Part shown: one piece after another, positions 47,947 through 56,229 of the stretch | How positions within the stretch are numbered: the first letter of the stretch is position 1 | How the letters are laid out: every line of letters begins with the position of its first letter | Origin: Algiphilus sp. | GTDB taxonomy: Bacteria; Pseudomonadota; Gammaproteobacteria; Nevskiales; Nevskiaceae | Direction of reading: 5' to 3' | Length of the DNA: 64,000 nt | NCBI RefSeq assembly: GCF_023145115.1 | Contig: NZ_JAGLEJ010000040.1 | Location: 1 to 64,000 of the forward strand | Program-made: the position numbers and the translations under genes | The notes under the pieces: model-generated | What the model was told of the DNA's origin: nothing | The model's database searches: none | What the model saw: only the letters and a program-made list of their open reading frames with translations

Positions 47947-48837
47947 TCAGGCCGGATTGTCGATGAAGTCGGCCATGCGCCGCAGGTCCTCGCGCGCCTC
48001 GGGGATCAGCGCGTTCAGCACCGGCCAGGCGTGCGGCAGGTCTGGCCGCGTCAGCATCTCCACGCGCGCGCCCTGTGCGCGCGCCTTGGCGGCGACGGCG
48101 TAGGCATCGTCGCGCAGGCACTCCTGGTCGCTGACCGTCAGCAGCAGCGGTGGCAGCCCGGTGAAGTCGCCGTAGAGCGGCGAGGCACGCGGGTCGTCGC
48201 GCGGGTGCTCGCCCAGGTAGGCCCTGGCCATGATCTGGATCGTGTCGTATGACAGCATGGCGTCGCGCCGGTCGTTCTCGCGCCAGCTCGGCAGCCGACC
48301 GCTGACGTCCGCACCCGGGGAGATGGCCACGCCGCAACGCGGCAGGGCGATGCCGTGATCCCGCGCCGTCTGCAAGGTGACCAGGGTCAGGTTGCCTCCG
48401 GCCGAGTCGCCGGTAACGACCAGCTTGTTCGCTTCCACCCCGGACTCGAGCAGGCTCCGGTACACCGCCAGGCAGTCCTCCGGGGCCGCCGGGAAGGGAT
48501 GCTCGGGCGCGAGGCGGTAGTCGGGCAGGAGCACCTCGGCCTTGAGCCGCTTGGCCAGCCCCCCGGCAAAGGGGCGATAGGTCCGCAGCCTGCCACCGAT
48601 GAACGCCCCGCCGTGCAGGTGCAGGATGGTCATCTCGGGGCGGCGCACCGCCACCCGCTCGCAGGGCACGCCGGCGATGCTGACCTGGTTGACCGACAGC
48701 CCACGCGGCACCGGCGCGGGAAAGGGAAATGCGAGCACGCGGCGGAAGTGGCTTACCGCGGCCTCGTCGGATGCAAAGTCGCGCTTGAGGAGCGCGCGAA
48801 AGGTCGCCTTGGCGGCCGTTGCGCTGGCACTGGCCAT
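47947..48837 (-). CDS. Alpha/beta hydrolase, HSL-family esterase (second copy)
   Basis: A 296-residue HSL-type esterase: HLHGGAFIGG (HGGA at 75-78), PDYRLAPEHPFPAAPEDCL, nucleophile Ser145 in TGDSAGGNL, acid in VSDQECLRDD, His in LPHAWPV. Start 48837 is set by AAGGAGGAGG upstream. It shares the family of the esterase at 19854 and stands in an operon with the second Baeyer-Villiger monooxygenase, so it likely cleaves that enzyme's ester product. It is the last gene of the operon headed by the operator at 54355. Confidence 0.93.
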   Translation of the reverse strand: MASASATAAKATFRALLKRDFASDEAAVSHFRRVLAFPFPAPVPRGLSVNQVSIAGVPCERVAVRRPEMTILHLHGGAFIGGRLRTYRPFAGGLAKRLKAEVLLPDYRLAPEHPFPAAPEDCLAVYRSLLESGVEANKLVVTGDSAGGNLTLVTLQTARDHGIALPRCGVAISPGADVSGRLPSWRENDRRDAMLSYDTIQIMARAYLGEHPRDDPRASPLYGDFTGLPPLLLTVSDQECLRDDAYAVAAKARAQGARVEMLTRPDLPHAWPVLNALIPEAREDLRRMADFIDNPA

Positions 48838-48851
48838 CCCGCCCTCCTCCT

Positions 48852-49685
48852 TCAGCCCGCCGCGAGTCGGTAGCCCATTCCCAGCGCACGGGCATAGGAG
48901 ACGGGCGCGGCGCGCTTGAAGCGCCACATGAGCCGACCGTCCCATTGGGGCAGCACGTAGAGCTGATTGCGATCACAGGCGTCCAGCGTCATGCGCGCGA
49001 CTTCGCCGCTGTCGGTGAAGGCCCATCTCTCCATGGCCTTGGCCGCGAAGCCCTTGCGCTCGGAGGGGAAACGGCTCTCGTTGATGATGTTGGTCGGGAC
49101 GATGGTCGGGCACAACACGCTGATGTGCACACCGCTGCCGGCGAGCTCGGCGGAGAGGGTTTCGGACAGCGACAGCACCGCCGACTTGGTGACGTTGTAG
49201 GTCGTCATCTCCGGCGCTGCCGCGAAACCGGCCGCCGAGGCCGTGTTGATGATGGCGCCGTGGCCCGCGTCGCGGAAGCGCGGCGCGAAGGAATGGCAGC
49301 CGTGGATCACGCCCCAGAGGTTGACGTTCAGGCACCAGTGCCAGTCCTCGAGACTGATCTTGCCGATGCGCCCACCGACTCCGACGCCGGCGTTGTTCAC
49401 TACCAGCGTGGTCGGCCGGCCCAGCAGGCTGTCCGCTTGCTCTGCCAACTCGGAGAACTGGGCCCGGTCACCGACGTCACAGATGTAGGCGATGCCGCGC
49501 CCGCCGAGCTGATCCACCAGCGCCGCTGTCTGTTCGGCGCGTTCTGCATGCAGGTCGACACAGATCACGCTGCTGCCGCGGCGCGCCAGCTCGCAGGCGA
49601 AGCTGCGGCCGATGCCGCTGCCCGCCCCCGTGACCAGCGCTGCGGCGCCGCGACTGTAGCTGCGTAATGATGACACCTTGGGCAT
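48852..49685 (-). CDS. SDR oxidoreductase
   Basis: A 277-residue classical SDR: TGAGSGIG, NNAGVGVGG, NTASAAGFAAAPEMTTYNVTK (Ser and YxxxK present in two adjoining parts). The C-terminus WRFKRAAPVSYARALG resembles SDRs found beside flavin monooxygenases and PF10118 proteins. Start 49685 has GGAG 8 bases upstream. It lies 14 bases before the esterase and 125 bases after the PF10118 copy 2 gene. It would oxidise a secondary alcohol to the ketone substrate of the monooxygenase; inferred. Confidence 0.9.
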   Translation of the reverse strand: MPKVSSLRSYSRGAAALVTGAGSGIGRSFACELARRGSSVICVDLHAERAEQTAALVDQLGGRGIAYICDVGDRAQFSELAEQADSLLGRPTTLVVNNAGVGVGGRIGKISLEDWHWCLNVNLWGVIHGCHSFAPRFRDAGHGAIINTASAAGFAAAPEMTTYNVTKSAVLSLSETLSAELAGSGVHISVLCPTIVPTNIINESRFPSERKGFAAKAMERWAFTDSGEVARMTLDACDRNQLYVLPQWDGRLMWRFKRAAPVSYARALGMGYRLAAG

Positions 49686-49810
49686 GGAACGCACTCCGCT
49701 CGTTTATTGGTATTGTGTAGGCCCGCCGAACAAGGCAGTTCGACGTGCGCGACCGCCGGCAGGGCAGCGCCGGTGACGCCCCGCCCTGCCGGAGAAGCAC
49801 CGCTCCCGGC

Positions 49811-50698
49811 CTAGGCCGCGGCCTCTAGCTCCGGCCGCCCCGCGATGAAGGCCTTGAAGGCCTGCATCGTGTCGCCGGTCGCGTCGAAGGTTTTCTTCCA
49901 GACCTGGATCGCCTCGCGATTGTCGTGATCCCAGGGATGGAAGCTGGGCAGGTAGTACGGCAGGTAGTGCTTGACCAGCAGCCGCATGAAACCCGGGCGG
50001 AGGAACTGGAAGTCCAGCGCCTTGAGCGCAGAGCGCCAGTTGAACAATTGGCCATCCCGGGCGACCAGCTTCAGACGCTGGTATTCGGAGATGGAGAAGA
50101 AGATGCCCGTCATCAGGATCATGCCGGCAATGCGTTTGGAGTAGCTGCCGACGGCGTCCTGATACACGTCGAACGAAACCGACTTGTGCTCGGTTTCCTC
50201 GATCATGTGCCAGGCGATCATGGCTCCCAGCTTGGGATCGAAGTCGCGGAAGATCTCTGGATGCTCGACAAACACAGCCGAGATCGTGCCGGTGAAGTGC
50301 TCGCCGGCCGCCATCACCGACAACTGCATGTCGTCGCTGAGGATCTTCTGCAGGAAGGCGCGCATGTTCTTGAAGGCCTGCTCGACTTCGGAGACCGGAA
50401 CGCCGTGCTTGGCCACGGCGGCGTTCATGATGTCGTGCTCGCGCGCGTGGTAGTGCTCCTGCTTGATGAAGTCGACAGCCGCCTTGCGCACCTTCTCGTC
50501 CTTGAGCTTGACGATGTGACTGCGCACGCACTGCATCACCCAGCGCTCGCCATCGGGAACCGCCGCAAGCAGCGCATTCCACCAGTGCGTGGTCCACGGA
50601 TCACGGTTCATCCAGTACTTCGGGACATCGGTCATGTCGAAGTGGAGATCGCGCGGCAGGACTTCGTCGTAGCCGATCTTTCGATTTGCGAGTGCCAT
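49811..50698 (-). CDS. PF10118 protein, predicted ferritin-like diiron enzyme (copy 2)
   Basis: A 295-residue paralogue of copy 1 at 36408, nearly identical over the N-terminus (MALANRKIGYDEV, DPWTTH, ERWVMQCVR). Candidate ligands are Glu51, Glu81-x2-His84, Glu133, Glu168-x2-His171 with spacings of 29 and 34 between the paired glutamates, the same as copy 1. ACAGGAGAG precedes the ATG. It lies 24 bases after the Baeyer-Villiger monooxygenase gene on the same strand. An oxygenase or desaturase acting before the alcohol and ketone steps is proposed; hydrolase annotation of the family is not supported by any catalytic motif I can see. Confidence 0.88.
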   Translation of the reverse strand: MALANRKIGYDEVLPRDLHFDMTDVPKYWMNRDPWTTHWWNALLAAVPDGERWVMQCVRSHIVKLKDEKVRKAAVDFIKQEHYHAREHDIMNAAVAKHGVPVSEVEQAFKNMRAFLQKILSDDMQLSVMAAGEHFTGTISAVFVEHPEIFRDFDPKLGAMIAWHMIEETEHKSVSFDVYQDAVGSYSKRIAGMILMTGIFFSISEYQRLKLVARDGQLFNWRSALKALDFQFLRPGFMRLLVKHYLPYYLPSFHPWDHDNREAIQVWKKTFDATGDTMQAFKAFIAGRPELEAAA

Positions 50699-50722
50699 GA
50701 TGCTCTCCTGTCCGAATCGAAC

Positions 50723-52372
50723 CTATGCAGCAGCGACCGCGGCGCGGCCCTGCGACCCAACCTCCGGAGCCGCCCCGGCGCGGCTGAACCTGTAGTGCTC
50801 CATGGGAAAATGCTGGGCCCGCCACAGCATCTCCATCGTCGTGGACGGGCGCAGCATCGGCGCATCGCCATGCTTGTCGAAGTAATAGCTGTTCGACGAC
50901 GCACAGCTGTGATTGACGAACACGGTGCTCTGCTGGCGGCGCTGCACGTCCAGGAAGTAGCGCTCGTGCGGCCCCTGCCCGATCTCGACCCGCGTCATGC
51001 GACGCCGGCGCGCTTCCTTGATGCAGCGCACGGCATGGATGGCATTCGCCTCGACCATCTTGAAGTAGGAGGTGCCGGTAAGCCCGTAGGGTCCGAGCAT
51101 GCCGAAATAGTTCGGCACCTTGGGCACGCTGACCGCCTCATAGGCCTGGTAGCGGTTCTCGTCCCAGAACTGGCCGAGTTCGCGCCCGTCTCGCCCATGG
51201 ACCTCGAACGCCGGCAGGTTGCCCTTCTCGAACACGCGATAACCGGTCGCGGTGATCAGCACATCGATCTCGCGCTCGGTACCCTCGCGGGTACGAATGC
51301 CGCGCTCGGTGACGCATTCGATCGGGTCGGTGACCAGTTCGACGTTATCGCGCGTAAAGGTCCTGAAGTAATCGTTCGAGAAGGTCGGCCGCTTGCAGCC
51401 GAAACCGTAGCTCGGCGTGAGCTTCGCACGCAGCTCGGGATCGTTGGGAACCTGTTCGAGCAGATTGTTCTTGCCCGCGCTTTCCGCCCAGCGGACCAGG
51501 CCGGGAATCTGCCGGTAGTAGATAACCGCGCCCACCATGAGGGCCTCGCTGAGCACGTCGGTGCAGACGCGCACGCCTTTCTGCAGGACCGGCAGTGTGC
51601 GGAAGGCGGACTTGAGCCAGGTCGGGATCTCCGCGTCGGGCTTCTTGAGCACCCAGATCGGCGTGCGTTGGTAGACATCGAGCTGGGCCACCTTGGTTGC
51701 GATCGACGGCACGAGCTGCACCGCCGTGGCGCCGGTGCCGATGACGGCGACGCGCTTGCCGGTCAGATCGATGCTGTCGTCCCAGTAACCCGTGTGCATG
51801 ACGGTACCCTTGAAGCTTTCAAGGCCCTTGATGTCGGGTTTCTTGGGCGAGATCAGGCCGCCCGTGGCCCCGATCAGGAAGCGCGAATACAGACGCTCCC
51901 CGCCCTTGAGCTGGACCTCCCAGAGATCCCGATCCTCGAGGAAAACGGCCTTGTCCACCTCGGTCCGGAAGCGGACCTTGGGATAGACGCCGTACTTGGC
52001 GGCCACACGCTGGGCGTAGCGCTGCAGCTCAGTGCCCGGCGCAAACACGCGCGACCAGTCCGGATTCTGCTCGAAGGAGAACGAGTAGGTGAACGAGGTG
52101 ATGTCCACCGCGATGCCCGGATAGCGGTTATCGCGCCAGGTGCCGCCGACGTCGTCCGCGCGCTCGAGCAACTGGAACGATTCAATGCCCGCCTTGCGGA
52201 GCTCGATCGCCAGGCCCATGCCGGAAATCCCGGCACCGACGATGATCACCTCGTGATCCGGCACCCGGGGAACGGGGCGTCGAGCGCCGCCGCCTCGCGC
52301 GCCCCGTTTGGCGCTCGCCCGCACCGGTGCGCCCTGGGCGACCTGATCGGTTGTCATCACATCGTCTGCCAT
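50723..52372 (-). CDS. Baeyer-Villiger/flavin-containing monooxygenase (second copy)
   Basis: A 549-residue monooxygenase: FAD site GAGISG (46-51), fingerprint FKGTVMHTGYWDD (187-199), NADPH site GTGATA soon after, and the ATG-type motif ITATGYRVF near residue 370. Length and C-terminal extension differ from the 506-residue copy at 18337, so different ketone ranges are likely. GGAGAAG precedes ATG 52372. Its neighbours are PF10118 copy 2 downstream and an SDR upstream (62 bases). Confidence 0.93.
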   Translation of the reverse strand: MADDVMTTDQVAQGAPVRASAKRGARGGGARRPVPRVPDHEVIIVGAGISGMGLAIELRKAGIESFQLLERADDVGGTWRDNRYPGIAVDITSFTYSFSFEQNPDWSRVFAPGTELQRYAQRVAAKYGVYPKVRFRTEVDKAVFLEDRDLWEVQLKGGERLYSRFLIGATGGLISPKKPDIKGLESFKGTVMHTGYWDDSIDLTGKRVAVIGTGATAVQLVPSIATKVAQLDVYQRTPIWVLKKPDAEIPTWLKSAFRTLPVLQKGVRVCTDVLSEALMVGAVIYYRQIPGLVRWAESAGKNNLLEQVPNDPELRAKLTPSYGFGCKRPTFSNDYFRTFTRDNVELVTDPIECVTERGIRTREGTEREIDVLITATGYRVFEKGNLPAFEVHGRDGRELGQFWDENRYQAYEAVSVPKVPNYFGMLGPYGLTGTSYFKMVEANAIHAVRCIKEARRRRMTRVEIGQGPHERYFLDVQRRQQSTVFVNHSCASSNSYYFDKHGDAPMLRPSTTMEMLWRAQHFPMEHYRFSRAGAAPEVGSQGRAAVAAA

Positions 52373-52433
52373 AGTGCTTCTCCGCCGTCTGCCATGCCCC
52401 TGCTCCGCGCAAGGATGATTCCGCTATAGAGCC

Positions 52434-53435
52434 TCAGGCCACGCCTCCCGATTCCGCCCTGGCGCTGCCCGCAGCCGGCTTCGCGGCCTTGGCGGCCTTG
52501 GCGGCGCGCTTGCGCGGCGCCTCCGCCTCTGTTGCGGGCTTCTCGGCCGCCGCCGGCGGCGCGGGTTGCGGCGATGCGGCTACCGCATTCTTCGATTTTC
52601 CGTACATCAGCGGATTGAGCAGCGCACCCGCCACCCACTGGTAGCGGATGCCCAGGGTGCGCTGCATCAGGTCGATCACATGCGCATCGGGGCCGACCAG
52701 GATCCGCGGCCGCTTGCGCCGGATGCCGTCGACAATGATCGCCGCAGCCTTGGCTGGAGTGGTCAGCGTGATGCGTTCGAACCATTTCGAGAATTCGGCC
52801 TGGTCCGGCCCGCGACTGGTGGCCAGCCGCGAGCTGTTGGCGATATTGGTGCGGATCCCGCCGGGGTGCACGCAGCTCACCGAGACCGGCAGGCCTTCGG
52901 CCCGCATCTCGATACGCAGCGACTCGGTGTAGCCGCGAACGCCGAACTTGGCGGCGTTGTAGGCACTCGTCAGCGGCCCGGAGATCATGCCGTAGATGCT
53001 CGACACGTTGACCACATGCCCGTCGCCGGATTCGATCAGCTGCGGCAGGAACGCCTGGGTGCCGTAACAGACGCCCCAGAAGTTGATGCCCATCAACCAC
53101 TCGAAGTCCTCCCAGCGCATCTCCCGCACGCTCGCGCCGAGCGCGACACCGGCGTTGTTGACGATGAGGTTCGCGGGCTGCCCGAAGTCCGCCTTGATCA
53201 TGTCGGCGTGCCGGAAGAACGCTTCGCGATCGGACACATCGAACACATAACCCCTGACCCGATCGCCACGCGCACCCCCGGCCAGCGCGACCGTCCCCTC
53301 GACAGCCTCCGGCTGGATGTCGCAGGCCGCCACCCTGCAGCCCCGCCGGGCCAGATCGAGCGCCAGCGCCCGACCGATGCCGCTGCCGGCGCCTGTGACC
53401 ACCGCGAGCCTGCCCTGGAAGGACTTCAATCTCAT
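52434..53435 (-). CDS. SDR oxidoreductase with Ala/Lys-rich C-terminal tail
   Basis: A 333-residue SDR: TGAGSGIG, NNAGVALG, NVSSIYGMISG, SAYNAAKFG (YxxxK). The catalytic domain is followed by a low-complexity tail of about 45 residues rich in Ala, Lys, Pro (EAPRKRAAKAAKAAKPAAG), unlike the other SDRs in the window. The tail could mediate interactions with acidic partners or membranes. The gene lies 9 bases after the stop of PF10118 copy 3 and 61 bases before the monooxygenase start. Confidence 0.9.
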   Translation of the reverse strand: MRLKSFQGRLAVVTGAGSGIGRALALDLARRGCRVAACDIQPEAVEGTVALAGGARGDRVRGYVFDVSDREAFFRHADMIKADFGQPANLIVNNAGVALGASVREMRWEDFEWLMGINFWGVCYGTQAFLPQLIESGDGHVVNVSSIYGMISGPLTSAYNAAKFGVRGYTESLRIEMRAEGLPVSVSCVHPGGIRTNIANSSRLATSRGPDQAEFSKWFERITLTTPAKAAAIIVDGIRRKRPRILVGPDAHVIDLMQRTLGIRYQWVAGALLNPLMYGKSKNAVAASPQPAPPAAAEKPATEAEAPRKRAAKAAKAAKPAAGSARAESGGVA

Positions 53436-53444
53436 GGCTCGCTC

Positions 53445-54344
53445 CTACGCCGCTTCGGCCAGTTCGGCATAGGTGGCTTCGCCGGCGGCGAGCGCGTCTC
53501 CATGGGCCTGGTAGTGGCGCAGCCAGGCGTCGTAGCCTTCAAGCTCGCCCGCATCCCAGGGCTGGAAGCCGGGCTTGAACCAGGCCAGATAGTGGCCGCC
53601 CAGATCGCGGAAGAAACCACCGCGCGTGGGCTTGAACAGCCACCACAGACCCTGCGCCCAGTACCGGGCGCGCTCGCGGCGGGTGCAGCCATCGACACGG
53701 AGCAGGTGCTCGAGGATCGGAAAAACGAGGGCGTTGAACAGCACGCTGATGTAGAGCATCATCGCGACGCGGGGCAGGTACCCGACCTTGGCCACGTCGC
53801 GCATGACCTCGAAGGCCACGGACTTGTGCTCGATCTCCTCGGCGGCATGCCACAAGTACAGCGCGCGCACGCGCTCGTCCGCGCCGCTCATGAGATCACT
53901 GCCCCTGTCGAGCAGGCAGTGCGCCATGCTGGCGGTCAGATGCTCGGCGCAGGCAGTCAAGGTGATCTGCATGCGCGGGGACAGCAGGCTCGTGTGTTGC
54001 GCGAAGAACTTCTTCAGGAATGACTCGATTGCGGGCACGTCCGCGCCCTGGCGATGCAGCCGGGCGTTGTAGGCGTTGTGGAGCATGCCGTGGGCACCTT
54101 CCTGACGCGCGAAGTCCTTGAACGCCTGCTGGAGCTCGGGACTCTTCAGTTCGTCCTTGAACTGGCGCAGCGAGACAATGAAGAACTTCTCGCCTTCCGG
54201 CAGCGTCGTGGAGAAGGCGTCGAAGAAGCGCGACTTGAAGACATCGCCGTTCGCCCAGTACACGGGAATCTTGTCGTCGAACTCCAGTTCGCGCGGCAGA
54301 CGCGGAATCATGGTGCGGTTCGAGGAAGACGGAGTAGCTGGCAT
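53445..54344 (-). CDS. PF10118 protein, predicted ferritin-like diiron enzyme (copy 3)
   Basis: A 299-residue divergent paralogue. Start 54344 is chosen because GGAGG lies 6 bases upstream; an in-frame upstream start at 54419 would place the operator inside the gene. Candidate ligands: Glu52 (EGEKFF), Glu82-x2-His85 (QEGAH), Glu134 (AEHLTAS), Glu170-x2-His173 (EEIEH); spacing 29 is conserved and the second is 35. Conservation of exactly these residues while the rest diverges argues that they are functional. It is the first gene of the operon controlled by the operator overlapping its ribosome site. Confidence 0.87.
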   Translation of the reverse strand: MPATPSSSNRTMIPRLPRELEFDDKIPVYWANGDVFKSRFFDAFSTTLPEGEKFFIVSLRQFKDELKSPELQQAFKDFARQEGAHGMLHNAYNARLHRQGADVPAIESFLKKFFAQHTSLLSPRMQITLTACAEHLTASMAHCLLDRGSDLMSGADERVRALYLWHAAEEIEHKSVAFEVMRDVAKVGYLPRVAMMLYISVLFNALVFPILEHLLRVDGCTRRERARYWAQGLWWLFKPTRGGFFRDLGGHYLAWFKPGFQPWDAGELEGYDAWLRHYQAHGDALAAGEATYAELAEAA

Positions 54345-54354
54345 GGGGAGCCTC

Positions 54355-54368
54355 CGAACGTTAGTTAG
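54355..54368. promoter_or_regulatory. Palindromic operator, CGAAC-N4-GTTAG (site 4)
   Basis: CGAAC-GTTA-GTTAG, a 5-4-5 inverted repeat with one mismatch, starting 11 bases upstream of the PF10118 copy 3 ATG and touching its GGAGG ribosome site. This position would let a bound repressor block an early transcript. It belongs to the same family as the sites at 8756, 21794, 32667 and 59593. Confidence 0.7.
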
Positions 54369-54505
54369 ATGAAGCCGGCACCTGCCTATTCGGATCCTTT
54401 CGGCGGCAGCCCGGAACACGTAGCGCGTTGCCGCGCTACGTGCTCAATGTGCACGAGGCGGCAGCTGCTGTCAACTTCCCGACTGCCTGCCGGCAGCCTC
54501 GTCCA

Positions 54506-55390
54506 TCAGGCCGCTCGCCGTCCGGGTTCATCGGCTGCGCCGTCGCGTCCCCGGTCGCGCTGCTGACGGCCAGGGTTGACCACGTTGCGCAGGCGATGCA
54601 TCAGCGTCCCGCTGACCCGCTCGGCAAGGGCCGGCGTCGCGCGCTTGAACAGGTCCATGACGTAGGTCTCCGGCGTGACCAGCACCCGCATCCGGTTGGT
54701 CTCGATGGCGCGCACGATCTTGTTCGCCACCAGCTCGGGAGGGCGCCCCCAGCGTTCGAACCATTCGACCATGCGCTGCTGCATGGCGGAGTCCGAGCAG
54801 CGGCTAACCTTCGCGATGTTGGTGCGGATCATGCCGGGATGCACGGAGGTGACGCCGATGCCGTGCGGCGCCAGCTCCGCGCGCAGGGACTCGGAGAACC
54901 CGCGCACCGCGAACTTGGTGGTGCCGTAGGACACCATGCCCGGTGTGGAAATGATGCCCGCCAGGCTGGAAATGTTGACGATGTGGCCGCCGCCCTGTCG
55001 CTGCAGCGCCGGCAGGAACAGCTTGGAGCCGTAGACCACGCCCCAAAGATTGACGTCGACAACCTTGGCGAAGTCCTCCAGCGGCGCGTCCGCGAAATCG
55101 TCGAGAATGCCGATACCGGCGTTGTTGACGACAATATCGATGCGCCCGTGCCGGGCCTCGACGGCCTGCACGAACGCGGCCATCTGCTCGCGATCGGCGA
55201 CATCGACCCGGTGCTGGCTGCTGCGCCCACCGTCGGCGGCGATCTGCCTGGCCGTCTCCTGCAGGCCCGCCTCGTCGATATCGGCCAGCGCGATGGCCGC
55301 CCCCTTGCGCGCGAGCGCCAGGGCGGTTGCGCGGCCGATGCCGCTGCCGGCGCCGGTCACAACGGCGGTCTTTCCGGTTATCGTGTGCAT
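54506..55390 (-). CDS. SDR oxidoreductase
   Basis: A 294-residue SDR: TGAGSGIG, NNAGIGILD, NISSLAGIISTPGMVSYGTTK, YxxxK. It is most similar in layout to the SDR at 52434 (both share FxxSLRxE, HPGxIRTNIA and a C-terminal ERxTP region), so they are paralogues in adjacent operons. AGGAG precedes ATG 55390. It ends the operon that starts near 59587; the next gene is separated by 161 bases with the operator at 54355. Confidence 0.9.
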   Translation of the reverse strand: MHTITGKTAVVTGAGSGIGRATALALARKGAAIALADIDEAGLQETARQIAADGGRSSQHRVDVADREQMAAFVQAVEARHGRIDIVVNNAGIGILDDFADAPLEDFAKVVDVNLWGVVYGSKLFLPALQRQGGGHIVNISSLAGIISTPGMVSYGTTKFAVRGFSESLRAELAPHGIGVTSVHPGMIRTNIAKVSRCSDSAMQQRMVEWFERWGRPPELVANKIVRAIETNRMRVLVTPETYVMDLFKRATPALAERVSGTLMHRLRNVVNPGRQQRDRGRDGAADEPGRRAA

Positions 55391-55451
55391 GCTTGCGTCT
55401 CCTGTGTGTTGAACCGCGTGGTACTTGCTGCCCGCTAAGCGCTCGGCGTCT

Positions 55452-56216
55452 TCAGCAGGCTGTGTGACCACCGTCGACCACCAGGTCGGCGCCGGTCATG
55501 AAACTGGCCTCGTCGGAGGCCACGAACAGCACGGCGTTGGCGATTTCGCGCGCCTGCCCGAGGCGCCCCATGGGCACGCGCGCCATCAGCGCCTGCTGGA
55601 ACTGCCCTGCCGCCTCCGCGTCCAGCCCGCCGACCGCGCCGCGCACCATCTCGGTGTCGATGAAGCCGGGGCATACGCAGTTGATGCGGATGCCGTAGCC
55701 CGCGCGCGCGCAGTGGACGGCCGCTGATTTCGTGAACAGGCGCACGCCGCCCTTGGCCGCGTTGTAGGCCAGCGCCAGGGGCTCGCCGATCAGACCCTCG
55801 ATCGAGGCCATGTTGACGATGGCGCCGCCCTGCCCCTTCATGCGCGCGACGGCCTTGCGCGTGCCCAGCATGACCGCCGACAGATTGACCTCCAGCGTGC
55901 GCTGCCACTGCTCGGGCGTGGTGCTTTCAATGTCGCCCATCAGGGCGATGCCGGCGTTGTTGACCAGCACATCCACACCGCCCCAGCGCCGCTCGATCGC
56001 GTCGAGGGCCGAGTCCCACTGCTCATCGCGGGTGACATCCAGCGGCTGGAACACAGCATGCTCGCCCAGCCGCTGCGCCTGCGCCTCGCCGGATGCGGCG
56101 TCCACGTCGGCCATCATGACCTGCGCGCCTTCCTCGATCAGCCGCTCGCAGACGGCCAGGCCGATGCCGCGCGCGGCGCCGCTCACAAGACAGCGCTTGC
56201 CCTGCACTCTGCTCAT
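55452..56216 (-). CDS. SDR oxidoreductase
   Basis: A 254-residue SDR: SGAARGIG cofactor loop, NNAGIALMG, NMASIEGLIGEPLALAYNAAK (YxxxK). It has FabG-like ending MTGADLVVDGGH. Two adjacent ATGs at 56219 and 56216 are possible; 56216 gives the better distance from GGGAG. It lies 13 bases after the next SDR's stop at 56230, so the two are a tandem pair. Confidence 0.9.
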   Translation of the reverse strand: MSRVQGKRCLVSGAARGIGLAVCERLIEEGAQVMMADVDAASGEAQAQRLGEHAVFQPLDVTRDEQWDSALDAIERRWGGVDVLVNNAGIALMGDIESTTPEQWQRTLEVNLSAVMLGTRKAVARMKGQGGAIVNMASIEGLIGEPLALAYNAAKGGVRLFTKSAAVHCARAGYGIRINCVCPGFIDTEMVRGAVGGLDAEAAGQFQQALMARVPMGRLGQAREIANAVLFVASDEASFMTGADLVVDGGHTAC

Positions 56217-56229
56217 CATCACGCTCCCG

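Noticed and set aside
49925..52429. Plus-strand open frame of 834 codons
   Set aside because: Antisense to PF10118 copy 2 and the Baeyer-Villiger monooxygenase, both of which have intact motifs on the other strand.
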